Of a DNA stretch of 64,000 bases, positions 1-8,677 are shown piece after piece (positions within the stretch are counted from its first letter, which is position 1; each line of letters opens with the position of its first letter). Both the position numbers and the translations under genes were made by a program. The stretch lies in assembly GCF_965139335.1 (NCBI RefSeq), contig NZ_CBCSEL010000002.1. One strand, 5' to 3'. The notes beneath the pieces are model-generated. The model made no database searches, was not told the DNA's origin, and saw only the letters and a program-made list of their open reading frames with translations. This stretch comes from Catellicoccus marimammalium (GTDB taxonomy: Bacteria; Bacillota; Bacilli; Lactobacillales; Catellicoccaceae).

Positions 1-123
1 AATATTGAAATTTTTTTCAATACTGACTTTTTTATCAGTATTTTATAAGTTTAAAATTCTTATGACTATCTTTTATCCTTAAAAGAATTACTTTCTAAAA
101 AAATAAAGATAAGATAGGATCAA

Positions 124-360
124 ATCCAATTTGATAATTGCTCTATAGATATTCCTACTTCTAAAGCTGATTCACGAAGTGATTTTTCCCTAATAATACT
201 GAAAGAATAATAGAGAATCATCCATTTTTATATGGTCTATAAATCCAATCTATAATCTATGATGGTTAATTATCCAGATTAACTGATAAATTCCTAATTC
301 ATTAATTGGATATAAAGAATAAAGTTCTTTAACTGTATATCTAGATTTCTTATTTTTGCT
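124..360 (-). pseudogene. possible decayed transposase OrfA (IS3/IS150-like helix-turn-helix) remnant
   Basis: No intact ORF is present. On the minus strand two short open stretches in different frames read like helix-turn-helix protein. One, about 360-253, contains the peptide YTVKELYSLYPINELGIYQL. The other, about 219-124, contains REKSLRESALEVGISIEQL followed by SNWI. Stops and frame changes separate them. The second resembles the recognition helix of IS3-family OrfA proteins ('A..YG.S..QL..W'), and two successive HTH units are typical of IS150-like OrfA. No terminal inverted repeats or DDE domain were seen. The call is inference from motif shape only. An unrelated decayed regulator is equally possible. 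Confidence 0.25.
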
Positions 361-382
361 TTTTACTTAATCACATAAAAAT

Positions 383-416
383 AACCCCCAAAAGTTAAAG
401 AAGACTTTTGGGGGTT
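383..416 (-). terminator. intrinsic terminator after the DUF4811 gene
   Basis: Perfect 13-bp arms AACCCCCAAAAGT / ACTTTTGGGGGTT with an 8-nt loop, followed on the minus strand by ATTTTTATG. It lies 24 bp past the stop codon of the DUF4811 gene and closes the two-gene exporter operon. Confidence 0.85.
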
Positions 417-439
417 ATATCATTAAAACCACTCTTTTT

Positions 440-940
440 TTATTTTTCCATTACATGCCAGGAACTTGGAATGTAAAACTCATTTTGAATTTTTGTCACT
501 TCTCGTTCTTTTTGAGGGAAATGGAAGAAGAAACGAATAACGTCGTTATTATAATCCCAATACGTTGTCTTTTGTTCTAAGAAGGCTTCTTTTCCGCTTT
601 CTTTTACAATATGATTTTTTACTTCCGCATCAGGAGCTGTTTTTTCAATTCCTTTTTTTGTTGGATAAACGACTACAGACTCTTCTTTTTTCGTACCTAC
701 AGATTGTACAAAGACGATATTTTTCATCTTTGTATCTTTAGCCAATGGTACCTTTGTTGTCGTTTCTACCTCTTTCATCCCGTAATGATAAGCCTCATTT
801 AAAATCGCAAAGGTCAAGCTCCCTAAGAATAAAAGTAGGCAGACTATTCCTAATCCTTGATGAAGTTTTGTTGGCTTCATTGCGGTAAAGAATAGAAAGA
901 ATCCAATCACACTTAAAAATAAAATGACTAAATTAACCAT
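440..940 (-). CDS. DUF4811 membrane protein, partner of the upstream MFS exporter
   Basis: 166-aa protein starting at the ATG at 940. The SD AGAAAGGAG lies 9 nt upstream, so the longer open frame to 1024 is not used. Two hydrophobic segments (about residues 2-20 and 29-48) are followed by a charged, probably extracytoplasmic C-terminal domain. Its start overlaps the stop of the MFS gene by 8 nt (ATGGTTAA), so translation is probably coupled. Proteins of this DUF4811 family regularly sit directly behind LmrB/DHA2-type multidrug exporters in lactobacilli and enterococci; their function is unknown. An accessory role for the exporter is inference from the gene order. Confidence 0.75.
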   Translation of the reverse strand: MVNLVILFLSVIGFFLFFTAMKPTKLHQGLGIVCLLLFLGSLTFAILNEAYHYGMKEVETTTKVPLAKDTKMKNIVFVQSVGTKKEESVVVYPTKKGIEKTAPDAEVKNHIVKESGKEAFLEQKTTYWDYNNDVIRFFFHFPQKEREVTKIQNEFYIPSSWHVMEK

Positions 941-2396
941 TGTGTTTTGCTCCTTTCTGTTCTTTTTTATCACGGACAAAGAATGCCAAAACAAAACCAA
1001 TAATACCAAAGAAGCAAGAAACAAGGAAGGCTACGTGATATCCATTTAATGTTGCTTGCATTGCTTCTTGTTTGAATAGGAATGGTAATTCTTTCATTAA
1101 AGAAGCACTTGGCATACTATGTGTCGTTACATTAGATAATACACTGACTAAAATCGCAGTTCCGATAGATCCCATCACTTGACGCACGGTATTATTTGCC
1201 GCTGAACCATGACTGATTTTATTTACTGGTAAATAGTTCATTCCAGAAGTCGTCACTGGCATCATTACCATCGAAATACCAAACATACGAACCGCATAAA
1301 TGACTACTAAGAACATCATTGGTGTTTTTGTTGTTAAAAAGATTAATGGTAAAGTACCACAAGTTGCAATTGTTAACCCAGTAATCGCTAAACGATGAGC
1401 TCCATATTTATCATATAAACCTCCAGCGATTGGCATCATAATCCCAATCAATAAAGCTCCTGGTAACAACGTTAATCCAGAATGGAAGGCATCTTCTCCA
1501 CGAATATTTTGGATATACATTGGTAGCACCATTTCGACCCCAATCATCATCATAAAAACCATACTTCCGACCATCGTGGAAATGACAAATTGTTTTTCTT
1601 TGAAGACACGAAGATCTAAGAATGGAGTTTCCATCTTCAATTGGCGACGAACAAAGAAGAAGATAACTACTACCCCAATAGCTAAAGAAACTAAAACCGT
1701 TGAGCTAAACCAACCTTTTTCTCCCACACTAGAGAATCCATATAGTAAGCTACCAAATCCAATCATAGATAAGAAAATTGATGGAATATCTAAGTGTAAA
1801 TCTTGACTTGGTAATACATCGCGCATAAAGAACATTGCTGCAATCAATACCACTACAACAATTGGTAATAATAAACCAAATAAATTACGCCATGTAGATT
1901 GGTCAATAATCCAACCAGATAAAGAAGGACCAATCGCTGGTGCTAGACCAACAACGATCCCGGTTAACCCCATCGCAATTCCTCGTTTTTCTGGTGGGAA
2001 AATACTTAACATGATCGTTTGAACCATCGGTAAAGCAATCCCTACTGCTAACGCTTGAATCAAACGGCCCATAAATAATGTTGGGAAATTAGGGGCAATA
2101 AAACAAGTTAACGTTCCTAAAAAGAAAATAGTCATCGCTGTCATATACAATTTCTTTGTACTAAAACGATTAATTAAAAAAGCTGAAATCGGAATCATAA
2201 TCCCATTGACTAACATAAATCCTGTCGTCAACCATTGGACAGTTGAGGCAGAAACATGAAAATAATTCATTAATGTGGGAAAAGCAGTAGCCAAAATCGT
2301 TTGATTTAGCACTGTACAAAAGTTCCCAATTAATAAAACAAATACTAACAATCCACGATGGTACGATTTACCGTGAACATCCACTGCTTGTTTCAT
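933..2396 (-). CDS. DHA2-family (14-TM, LmrB/EmrB-like) multidrug efflux MFS transporter
   Basis: 487 aa, the length usual for 14-helix drug:H+ antiporters. Visible signatures: NQTILATAFP in TM1 (residues 31-40), motif A-like INRFSTKK (75-82), motif B with R111 in GRLIQALAVG, and antiporter motif C GLAPAIGPSLSGW (150-162). The protein is expected in the cytoplasmic membrane, exporting hydrophobic drugs in exchange for protons. The substrate cannot be read from sequence; the closest named relatives (LmrB) export lincosamides. SD AGGAG lies 7 nt before the ATG. It forms a translationally coupled pair with the downstream DUF4811 gene. No adjacent TetR or MarR regulator is visible. Confidence 0.85.
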   Translation of the reverse strand: MKQAVDVHGKSYHRGLLVFVLLIGNFCTVLNQTILATAFPTLMNYFHVSASTVQWLTTGFMLVNGIMIPISAFLINRFSTKKLYMTAMTIFFLGTLTCFIAPNFPTLFMGRLIQALAVGIALPMVQTIMLSIFPPEKRGIAMGLTGIVVGLAPAIGPSLSGWIIDQSTWRNLFGLLLPIVVVVLIAAMFFMRDVLPSQDLHLDIPSIFLSMIGFGSLLYGFSSVGEKGWFSSTVLVSLAIGVVVIFFFVRRQLKMETPFLDLRVFKEKQFVISTMVGSMVFMMMIGVEMVLPMYIQNIRGEDAFHSGLTLLPGALLIGIMMPIAGGLYDKYGAHRLAITGLTIATCGTLPLIFLTTKTPMMFLVVIYAVRMFGISMVMMPVTTSGMNYLPVNKISHGSAANNTVRQVMGSIGTAILVSVLSNVTTHSMPSASLMKELPFLFKQEAMQATLNGYHVAFLVSCFFGIIGFVLAFFVRDKKEQKGAKHNG

Positions 2397-2455
2397 AAAC
2401 TTCTCCTATCTTTCTTTCTATTATTCATTCATTTTTCAATTCATTCTCTAAAATA

Positions 2456-2487
2456 GGAAAAAGGCAAGGTGTGACCTTACCTTTTCC
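2456..2487 (-). terminator. intrinsic terminator of pepF
   Basis: Stem of GGAAAAAGGCAAGGT with ACCTTACCTTTTCC, three-base loop, just past the pepF stop. It is followed by TATTTTAG on the minus strand and separates pepF from the exporter operon. Confidence 0.75.
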
Positions 2488-2494
2488 GTTTTTA

Positions 2495-4297
2495 TTATAA
2501 TTCTTCTACAAGTTGTTCTAATTCATTTAAACGTTCTTCAAATACCGCAAAAGCAGATTCTAAATAATCTTTTTGTGTCATATCAACACCTGCTTTTTTC
2601 ATTACGGCAATTGGATAATCGCTGCTTCCTGCTTTTAAGAAGTTCAAGTAGTGTTCTAATGCTCCTTCTTTTCCTTCAGTAATATTTTTCGCTAAGGCAC
2701 TAGCAGCGGCAAATCCTGTCGCATATTGATAAACATAGAAATTATAATAAAAATGTGGAATTCGAGACCACTCTAAAGCAATCTCAGGGTCTTTTTCTAC
2801 TGCTGGACCATAATACTCTTGGTTTAAATCTCCATAGTATTCATTCATAGCTTGACTGGTTAAAGGTTCTCCTTTAGCATCTGTTACATGAATCCATTGT
2901 TCAAATTCCGCAAATTGTGTTTGACGGAACACCGTACCTTTGAATCCATCTAAGTAGTGATTTAAAACATACGCACGAACTTTTGGATCTTTTTGCGTTT
3001 GTAATAAATATTCTGTTAACAGATTTTCATTAGTTGTTGAAGCAATTTCTGCTAAGAAAATACTATAATCTCCATAGACATAAGGTTGATGACTACGAGT
3101 CAAATAGCTATGCATACTATGTCCCATTTCATGAACTAACGTAAAGAGTTGATCTAAACTATCATGCCAGTTCAATAAAATATATGGATCTGTATCGTAA
3201 CAACCAGAAGAATAAGCACCACTACGTTTTCCAGCGTTTTCTTTTACATCAATCCAACGACTTTGGAAGGCTTTTTCTACTACAGAAACATAATCTTTTC
3301 CTAAAGGTTGTAGTGCTTCCAACGCCACCTTACAAGCTTCTTCATAAGAGAAACGTAAAGGAGCTTCTCCCATTAATGGGGTATACATATCATACATATG
3401 TAATTCATCTACTTGTAATAATTTTTTACGTAAAGCAACATAACGATGTAATAATGGCAAGTGTTCATGTACCACTTCAATTAATGTATCATAGACACTT
3501 TCTGGAATATCATTACTATCTAAAGATGCTGCACGAGCAGAAGAGTAATTTCTTACCTTAGCAGAGAAATTATGTCCTTTCACGTGGTGAGATAATGTGC
3601 TTGCAGTTGTATGTTGGAATTGATCGTAAACACGATATAATTGTTGGAATGCTTCTTTACGAACATTGCGATCAGTGCTTTCTAATAATTGTCCATAAGA
3701 ACCATGAGAAAGTTGAACTTCTTCTCCTTCTGCATTTTGAATCATACCAAAATCAAAATCTGCATTATTCATTACTTCAAACGTATCACTAGAAGCAGAG
3801 AAGATTTCACTCGCTTGTGCTAATAACGCTTCTTCTTTTTCTGATAATACGTGTGGTTTACTGCGAACCGTTTGTTCTAAGAAATGATGATATTCTTGTA
3901 ATTCTTTGGCTTGTAAATATTCTTCTAACACTTCATCTGATAAACTTAACAGTTCTGGAGTGTAGTAAGAAGCTGCCGCTACAGCTTCTGTATATTTGCC
4001 GCTTACTCGATTCATCAATGCTTGATACTTCGCATTCGCTGTATCTTCGTCATTTTTCATACTTGCATAAACATAAATTACTTCTAGACTACGGTATAGA
4101 GAAAGCAATTGATCGGTTGCTTTTTTCACAGCGAGAACTCCATCTCCTAGTGTCCCTTTTCCTTGACTAACTTCCGCAATTTTTTCATCTAATTGAGAAA
4201 ATGCTTCTTCTAATTCTTCTTCATTTTTAAAGATACGTGACAGATCCCATGTCCATTTTTCTTCAATTTCTGAACGTTTTGGTAATTTTTTAGCCAT
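2495..4297 (-). CDS. pepF: oligoendopeptidase F (M3 family zinc metallopeptidase)
   Basis: 600 aa, full length for PepF. The M3 zinc site is HEMGH at 389-393, with the third ligand probably E417 in the AEIAS segment downstream. The cytosolic enzyme hydrolyses peptides of about 7-17 residues. It is the last gene of the conserved spxA-mecA-coiA-pepF cluster but has its own spacing from coiA (102 bp). The ATG at 4297 gives the expected N-terminus (MAKKLPKRSEIEEKWTWDL). The strong SD AAAGGAGGAGG ends 26 nt upstream, and a 17-nt hairpin fills the gap (separate entry). Function is certain from the motif and full-length similarity; peptide specificity is not visible. Confidence 0.95.
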   Translation of the reverse strand: MAKKLPKRSEIEEKWTWDLSRIFKNEEELEEAFSQLDEKIAEVSQGKGTLGDGVLAVKKATDQLLSLYRSLEVIYVYASMKNDEDTANAKYQALMNRVSGKYTEAVAAASYYTPELLSLSDEVLEEYLQAKELQEYHHFLEQTVRSKPHVLSEKEEALLAQASEIFSASSDTFEVMNNADFDFGMIQNAEGEEVQLSHGSYGQLLESTDRNVRKEAFQQLYRVYDQFQHTTASTLSHHVKGHNFSAKVRNYSSARAASLDSNDIPESVYDTLIEVVHEHLPLLHRYVALRKKLLQVDELHMYDMYTPLMGEAPLRFSYEEACKVALEALQPLGKDYVSVVEKAFQSRWIDVKENAGKRSGAYSSGCYDTDPYILLNWHDSLDQLFTLVHEMGHSMHSYLTRSHQPYVYGDYSIFLAEIASTTNENLLTEYLLQTQKDPKVRAYVLNHYLDGFKGTVFRQTQFAEFEQWIHVTDAKGEPLTSQAMNEYYGDLNQEYYGPAVEKDPEIALEWSRIPHFYYNFYVYQYATGFAAASALAKNITEGKEGALEHYLNFLKAGSSDYPIAVMKKAGVDMTQKDYLESAFAVFEERLNELEQLVEEL

Positions 4298-4334
4298 AAT
4301 CTTCCATTCTTAAAAAGAATGTTCCTCCTCCTTT
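4298..4334 (-). promoter_or_regulatory. hairpin-bridged ribosome binding site of pepF
   Basis: In mRNA sense: AAAGGAGGAGG (4334-4324), then GAA, then CATTCTT-TTT-AAGAATG (4321-4305; perfect 7-bp stem, 3-nt loop), then GAAGATT and the ATG (4297-4295). The SD is 26 nt from the start in linear sequence; with the 17-nt hairpin excluded it is 9 nt. Only a weak GGAAG lies nearer. The folding and its effect on initiation are inferred. Confidence 0.55.
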
Positions 4335-4399
4335 ACGTTTATTTCTTCTTATATTTTAGCAAATTATCGCTTTTTCGTCAGAAAACATGTTTCTATTCT

Positions 4400-5287
4400 T
4401 TAGATTTCTTGTATTTTTAACCTTTGCTGCTTTCTTTTTTCTTCTAAAAAAGGCGTAGGTGTATATGTCATTAATGGCTGACGAATCTTTTGTTCCACTT
4501 TCCAATACAATTCTTCAGTTAAAGAATAGAAAGGAACGTTTATCCACTGACTTAGATAGGAAAGTTCTTCTTGCCAATTCATTTGATGTTCATACAAAAT
4601 GTAGGCTAAACGCTGTACTTCCTTATTAGAACGATGAAACCAAGCAGAAATTCTTTTTTTATTTTGTTCTTGGAAAAATTGTCGATTAGGAGGCATAATT
4701 TTTCCTTTTTCTTTATGCAAAAATTCTTCAATCGTAATGGGAACACAAGTAAAGCGATAGGGAGCCTCTTCTAAATGAGACTGCAAATAAAACTGTCTTT
4801 CATCAAAACGCAAAACATAATATCCATAGGTAGGATGATAGCGCAAAAAAGGATACCACTGAGAATAACGTTGATACTTTGGTCCTAATAACCACAAATC
4901 TTTATATCCTTGTCGTTGATAATCTAAATGCCGTTTTTCTAATACTTTGGCACTCAATGGGCTACACTGCACTTCAACGATCCATTGTGGTGGGAAATAT
5001 AAATCTCCCCTTCTTTCTTCCACTACCCACTCTTCTTCTACTAGATAATGATGATTTTGGCCCCAAGCTTTAATTTTTTCTTTCACCGCTTTATGTAACT
5101 CTCCTTCCCCACCCCACAGATTTTCTTTTTTCTTTGGCGCATGATAAAAGGATTGTCCAAATTTTGTTTTTCGTACCCGCAATTCTTTTTCACACAAAGG
5201 ACAAATATATGAATTTCCAGGGATGGCTTCCTCAATAAAAATCCAGTGACCTTCTTTTGTTTTTGCATATTGTAGTGGTTGTTTCAT
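4400..5287 (-). CDS. coiA: competence protein CoiA family (putative nuclease)
   Basis: 295 aa. The N-terminus has a small zinc-finger-like patch (C29, C32, H49), then a GEGELH motif near 60-65 and a PD-(D/E)xK-like nuclease core with D95 in RRGDLY and E105-x-Q107 in IVEVQC. CoiA proteins act after DNA uptake during transformation; in streptococci loss of CoiA blocks recombination of imported DNA. SD AGGAGGGG lies 6 nt from the ATG. It follows mecA and precedes pepF as in other Lactobacillales. The mecA terminator lies between mecA and coiA, so transcription is either partly read-through or from a separate promoter. Identification is by order plus motifs. Confidence 0.85.
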   Translation of the reverse strand: MKQPLQYAKTKEGHWIFIEEAIPGNSYICPLCEKELRVRKTKFGQSFYHAPKKKENLWGGEGELHKAVKEKIKAWGQNHHYLVEEEWVVEERRGDLYFPPQWIVEVQCSPLSAKVLEKRHLDYQRQGYKDLWLLGPKYQRYSQWYPFLRYHPTYGYYVLRFDERQFYLQSHLEEAPYRFTCVPITIEEFLHKEKGKIMPPNRQFFQEQNKKRISAWFHRSNKEVQRLAYILYEHQMNWQEELSYLSQWINVPFYSLTEELYWKVEQKIRQPLMTYTPTPFLEEKRKQQRLKIQEI

Positions 5288-5312
5288 AAAATCCCCTCCT
5301 ACTTATTGATAC

Positions 5313-5340
5313 AAAAAAAGGCCACGTCAACGTGCCCTTT
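5313..5340 (-). terminator. intrinsic terminator overlapping the mecA stop
   Basis: On the minus strand AAAGGGCACGT-TG-ACGTGGCCTTT with one mismatch, followed by seven T. The stem begins at the mecA stop codon and lies 25 bp before coiA. Confidence 0.75.
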
Positions 5341-6062
5341 TAGAAATATTGATTCAAACTTTGGAAAATTCCGTCTTTTCTTCCTTTATTTAACTCGATT
5401 TCTTTAGAAATATCAGGAATTTCTTTTGTAGTTTCAAATAAAGTAGGTGTGCATTGTTCGTTCATTAAAAGAATATCATCATAGACATCATCACGGTCAA
5501 TTCCTTTTTTGTAATAAGAAAGTAAACGGTAACGACCATTACCATAAGTTAATGTCTGACGGAACATGTGCCAAGGTCCATTCATTTTTGCGACTTTAAC
5601 CAAGTCATTTAAGTTAGGAGAAGATAACTGTAACGCAGGTCGCCAGTTCTCATAGAAACGACGTTCTTCTTCCTCTTCTTCTTTAATCAATTCTTCCACT
5701 ACGGATAAAATTTCTTTGACCTCAGACATCATCTTTTCTTGTGCTTCTTTTTGACTCAAATTGCCTAACAATTCTTGCAATAACTCTTCTGGATTTTGAA
5801 TATCTTCATCCAAATCAAATTTACGCACTTTTAAGACAATACCAGAATTTTCTTTTGTCGGTAACATTTGAACAGACAATTGTCCTTCTTTGGCAAAATC
5901 GCCTTCTTTATCAACAAGCTTAATTAAGCGACATAATTCATCTTGCGCTTCTTTTTCTTTATTTGCATTCATAAATAGAGAAAAATCAATATGATATTTT
6001 TCCATATCTCGTTTTGAAAAATAAATAATTAAAGTATCGGGATCTAATTTTCGATAACGCAT
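5340..6062 (-). CDS. mecA: adaptor protein MecA
   Basis: 240 aa. N-terminal domain about 1-80 (MRYRKLDPDTLIIYFSKRD resembles the MecA substrate-binding domain), a long acidic and charged linker around 125-150 (KEEEEEERR), and a C-terminal domain that binds ClpC. In Bacillus and streptococci MecA delivers ComK, ComX and other clients to ClpCP. The window also encodes ClpC (54092-56548) and Spx directly upstream, matching that proteolytic control circuit. The start has SD AAAGGA 10 nt upstream. A TATAAT at about 6083-6088 between the spxA terminator and mecA may be its own -10 box. Confidence 0.85.
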   Translation of the reverse strand: MRYRKLDPDTLIIYFSKRDMEKYHIDFSLFMNANKEKEAQDELCRLIKLVDKEGDFAKEGQLSVQMLPTKENSGIVLKVRKFDLDEDIQNPEELLQELLGNLSQKEAQEKMMSEVKEILSVVEELIKEEEEEERRFYENWRPALQLSSPNLNDLVKVAKMNGPWHMFRQTLTYGNGRYRLLSYYKKGIDRDDVYDDILLMNEQCTPTLFETTKEIPDISKEIELNKGRKDGIFQSLNQYF

Positions 6063-6092
6063 GTATTCATCATCCTTTCCTTTTTATTATAA

Positions 6093-6128
6093 CAAAAAAA
6101 AGAAACTGAAAAAGCATTCAGTTTCTTT
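6093..6128 (-). terminator. intrinsic terminator after spxA
   Basis: Arms AAAGAAACTGAA (6099-6110) and TTCAGTTTCTTT (6117-6128), followed on the minus strand by a T run. A second small hairpin (GAAGCTT 6140-6146 with AAGCTTC 6159-6165) lies between it and the spxA stop. Confidence 0.75.
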
Positions 6129-6174
6129 CTTCTTCATAAGAAGCTTACCTTGTTACAAAAGCTTCCCTTTTTTC

Positions 6175-6573
6175 TTATAATCCTACCATTTTACGTGCTT
6201 GTTTTAATTCTAAAGCACGAACTTCGCGTGGTAAGAAGCGACGGATTTCATCTTCGTTGAAACCAACTTGAAGACGTTTATCGTCAATCATAATAGGGCG
6301 GCGTAATAAACCGGGATTTTCTTGAATTAAAGTTAATAGTTCAGATAATGGTAAATCATCTAAATCCATATTTAATTTTTGAAAAACTTTTGAACGGGTT
6401 GAAATGATCTCTTCCGTGCCACTTTCAGTCATACGAAGAATTTGTTTTAATTCTTCTGTTGTCAAAGGCTCAGAAAAAATATTTCGTTCCTCAAAAGGAA
6501 TTCCATATTCCTTCAACCATGCCTTTGCTTTACGGCATGAAGTACAACTTGGAGACGTATACAATTTAATCAT
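6175..6573 (-). CDS. spxA: Spx family RNA polymerase-binding redox regulator
   Basis: 132 aa, typical Spx length. It has the CxxC redox switch C10-T-S-C13, Gly52 at the alpha-CTD contact and R92 (LLRRPIMID). Spx binds the alpha C-terminal domain of RNA polymerase under disulfide stress and redirects transcription to thiol-homeostasis genes. It is degraded by ClpXP in well-studied relatives. It is the first gene of the spxA-mecA-coiA-pepF neighbourhood. SD AAAGGAG lies 8 nt from the ATG, and a TATAAT on the minus strand at about 6624-6629 is a candidate -10. A second, cysteine-less Spx-like protein is encoded at 11549-11920. Confidence 0.93.
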   Translation of the reverse strand: MIKLYTSPSCTSCRKAKAWLKEYGIPFEERNIFSEPLTTEELKQILRMTESGTEEIISTRSKVFQKLNMDLDDLPLSELLTLIQENPGLLRRPIMIDDKRLQVGFNEDEIRRFLPREVRALELKQARKMVGL

Positions 6574-6966
6574 AGTGATTTCTCCTTTTTCCCAAGATTA
6601 CATTACTCTCTTTAAAAGTTATTATAACATGATAATAACCATTATTTATTATAAATCCGAAACCTTATAAAATTTTTGAATTTTTCTTATAAAAGCTTGG
6701 GACTCTTTTGTTTGCAATTATTTTAACATAAACTGTGTAAAATTTATTTTCAAAAAAGATAATTCGTATTGTATGAATTGAAATTCCTTATATTTTTATT
6801 GAATTTTCAATATTTTCACATTTTGTTTTAACCGATTTTGTATGAAATTACGTTATTGAAACTACACAAATTTCTTTACAAAAAACCTTTCTTTCCTGTG
6901 ATATAATAAAAACTATAAAAGTTCTCGAAAGAAAGGAGACGTTGATTTTTTTCAACGAAATCGCTT
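6574..6966. promoter_or_regulatory. divergent promoter region spxA/trpS with extended -10 for trpS
   Basis: AT-rich gap of 393 bp without a coding signal. The trpS side has an extended -10 TG-A-TATAAT (TATAAT at 6902-6907) with no good -35 at 17 bp. The transcript would start about 6914. No T-box specifier or AGGGTGG motif was found, unlike many Firmicute trpS leaders. The last 35 bases form the bridged ribosome binding site described separately. Confidence 0.6.
6932..6966 (+). promoter_or_regulatory. hairpin-bridged ribosome binding site of trpS
   Basis: SD AAAGGAG at 6932-6938, one A, then CGTTGA (6940-6945), TTTTTT loop and TCAACG (6952-6957), then AAATCGCTT and ATG at 6967. The linear SD-start gap is 28 nt, or 10 nt without the 18-nt hairpin. 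No SD-like sequence lies in AAATCGCTT. The start itself is fixed by the conserved TrpS N-terminus. Confidence 0.6.
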
Positions 6967-7962
6967 ATGGAAACAATTATCTCAGGAATTCAACCAAGTG
7001 GAATCCCAACGATTGGAAATTATATTGGCGCAATGCAACACTTCGTAAATTTACAAGACGAATATGATTGCTACTTCTTTATTGCTGATTTACATTCCAT
7101 TACCGTTCCACAAAAAAAAGCTGAACTACGTAAACAAATTTTAGATTTAGCAGCTTTATACTTAGCTGTTGGTTTAGATCCAGAAAAAGTAAAATTATTT
7201 ATTCAATCAGAAGTCCCCGCTCATTGTGAAGCAGCATGGATGATTCAATGTGCCACTCCTATTGGTGAGTTAGAACGTATGACACAATACAAAGACAAAG
7301 CGCAAAAACAAGATACAGTCAATGCCGGTCTATTAAACTATCCAACTTTAATGGTGTCTGACATTATCTTATATGATGCAGCAAAAGTTCCAGTAGGAGC
7401 GGACCAAAAACAACACTTAGAATTAACTCGTAATTTTGTGGATCGTTTTAACAATAAATATGCGCAAAAAGGTCAAACTTTATTAGTGAAACCTGAGCCT
7501 TTGATTGCCAAAAATGGTGCTCGTATTATGAGCTTACAAGATCCAACTAAAAAAATGAGTAAGTCTGATAGTAATCCAAAAGGGTTTATCTCTATGTTGG
7601 ATGATGCAGATACTATTCGTAAAAAAATTCGTTCTGCGGTTACAGATAGTGAAGCAACGATTGCTTATGATCCAGAAAATCGCCCTGCGGTTGCGAACCT
7701 ATTAACGATTTTCTCTTCTGTCACAGGAATTTCAATTGAAACGTTAGTCGCAACTTATGAAGAGTCAGGATATGGTACGTTCAAAAATGATTTAGCAGAA
7801 GCCATTGTCGATTGGATTACTCCAATTCATGAACGTTTCCACCAACTACGTGAAAGTGAAGAATTACAAGAGATTTTAACTGTTGGTGCTATTGAAGCAA
7901 ATAAAAAAGCAAATAAAACTTTACGTCGCATGAAAAACGCTCTTGGATTAGGACGTAAATAA
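6967..7962 (+). CDS. trpS: tryptophanyl-tRNA synthetase
   Basis: 331 aa, the usual length of bacterial TrpRS (class Ic). The HIGH-equivalent TIGN lies at 15-18 and the KMSKS loop at 196-200. It charges tRNA-Trp in the cytosol. It is monocistronic, with a strong terminator 5 bp after the stop. The N-terminus METIISGIQPSG aligns with the family, so the start is secure even though the SD sits 28 nt away across a hairpin. There is no T-box leader. Confidence 0.97.
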   Translation: METIISGIQPSGIPTIGNYIGAMQHFVNLQDEYDCYFFIADLHSITVPQKKAELRKQILDLAALYLAVGLDPEKVKLFIQSEVPAHCEAAWMIQCATPIGELERMTQYKDKAQKQDTVNAGLLNYPTLMVSDIILYDAAKVPVGADQKQHLELTRNFVDRFNNKYAQKGQTLLVKPEPLIAKNGARIMSLQDPTKKMSKSDSNPKGFISMLDDADTIRKKIRSAVTDSEATIAYDPENRPAVANLLTIFSSVTGISIETLVATYEESGYGTFKNDLAEAIVDWITPIHERFHQLRESEELQEILTVGAIEANKKANKTLRRMKNALGLGRK

Positions 7963-7966
7963 AATG

Positions 7967-8004
7967 AAACTCCTAAAGGATTATCCTTTTAGGAGTTTTT
8001 TTTG
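7967..8004 (+). terminator. intrinsic terminator of trpS
   Basis: AAACTCCTAAAGGA pairs with TCCTTTTAGGAGTTT, followed by an uninterrupted T run. Confidence 0.9.
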
Positions 8005-8053
8005 GTGGTATCCTTTATAATAGAAATAAATCACAAATAAAAAGGAGAAAATT

Positions 8054-8677
8054 ATGGGAAATATTTTTACAAAAGTAGCATCAGATACTTTAGGATTATC
8101 TGATATTGGGAAAATTATCGCACCCGAAGATTTTGATAAAGTTGCTGGCGATGATTATATCTTTCATGAAGATGATGAACATATCTATTTTGTCATTCAG
8201 TCAAAAACAGATGAGTATGTCTTTACCAACTATGGATTATTACATGTAGATGGAGATAGTGCGATTAGTAATAAACGTACCATTCATCGTTTTGAATATT
8301 GTCATTACCCTATCTCTCATGTCACATTAGAAACAGCAGGAACCGTAGATTTAGACGTAGAACTAAAATGGCACATGAATGACTATGAATTTAGTGTGGA
8401 TGTAGATAAAAAACAAATTGAGGAATTAAAAGACTTATACAAAGCTCTTTATGAAATTGGTCGTATCCAATTATCTTTAAACTATCAATATCAAGACGAT
8501 TTAAAAGCTTTAGACAATGCCAATGAGGTGTTCAATAAATCTCGTTTTAACGTAGAAAATCCAGCTTCTATGTTACAAGAAATGACTCGTTTTAACCAAG
8601 AGTATTTAACCACTGCTCGCCATGCTTTACATCGCCGCGACTTTGGCAATGTATTTGAAAAATATATCAATAACTAA
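8054..8677 (+). CDS. PH domain-containing protein, YvbH-like
   Basis: 207 aa, soluble, no signal peptide. The first about 125 residues resemble the bacterial pleckstrin-homology fold (bPH): beta-rich with short turns such as DEYVFTNYGLLHVDGDSAI. The C-terminal about 80 residues are helical, like the YvbH oligomerisation extension. Bacillus YvbH has no firm function. SD AAAGGAG lies 6 nt from the ATG, with a TATAAT at about 8016-8021. The gene stands alone between two terminators. The family assignment is from overall pattern, not from catalytic residues. Confidence 0.7.
   Translation: MGNIFTKVASDTLGLSDIGKIIAPEDFDKVAGDDYIFHEDDEHIYFVIQSKTDEYVFTNYGLLHVDGDSAISNKRTIHRFEYCHYPISHVTLETAGTVDLDVELKWHMNDYEFSVDVDKKQIEELKDLYKALYEIGRIQLSLNYQYQDDLKALDNANEVFNKSRFNVENPASMLQEMTRFNQEYLTTARHALHRRDFGNVFEKYINN

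Noticed and set aside
6574..6966. T-box leader for trpS
   Set aside because: No AGGGTGG-type T-box sequence or specifier stem; the transcript predicted from the extended -10 has a leader of only about 50 nt.
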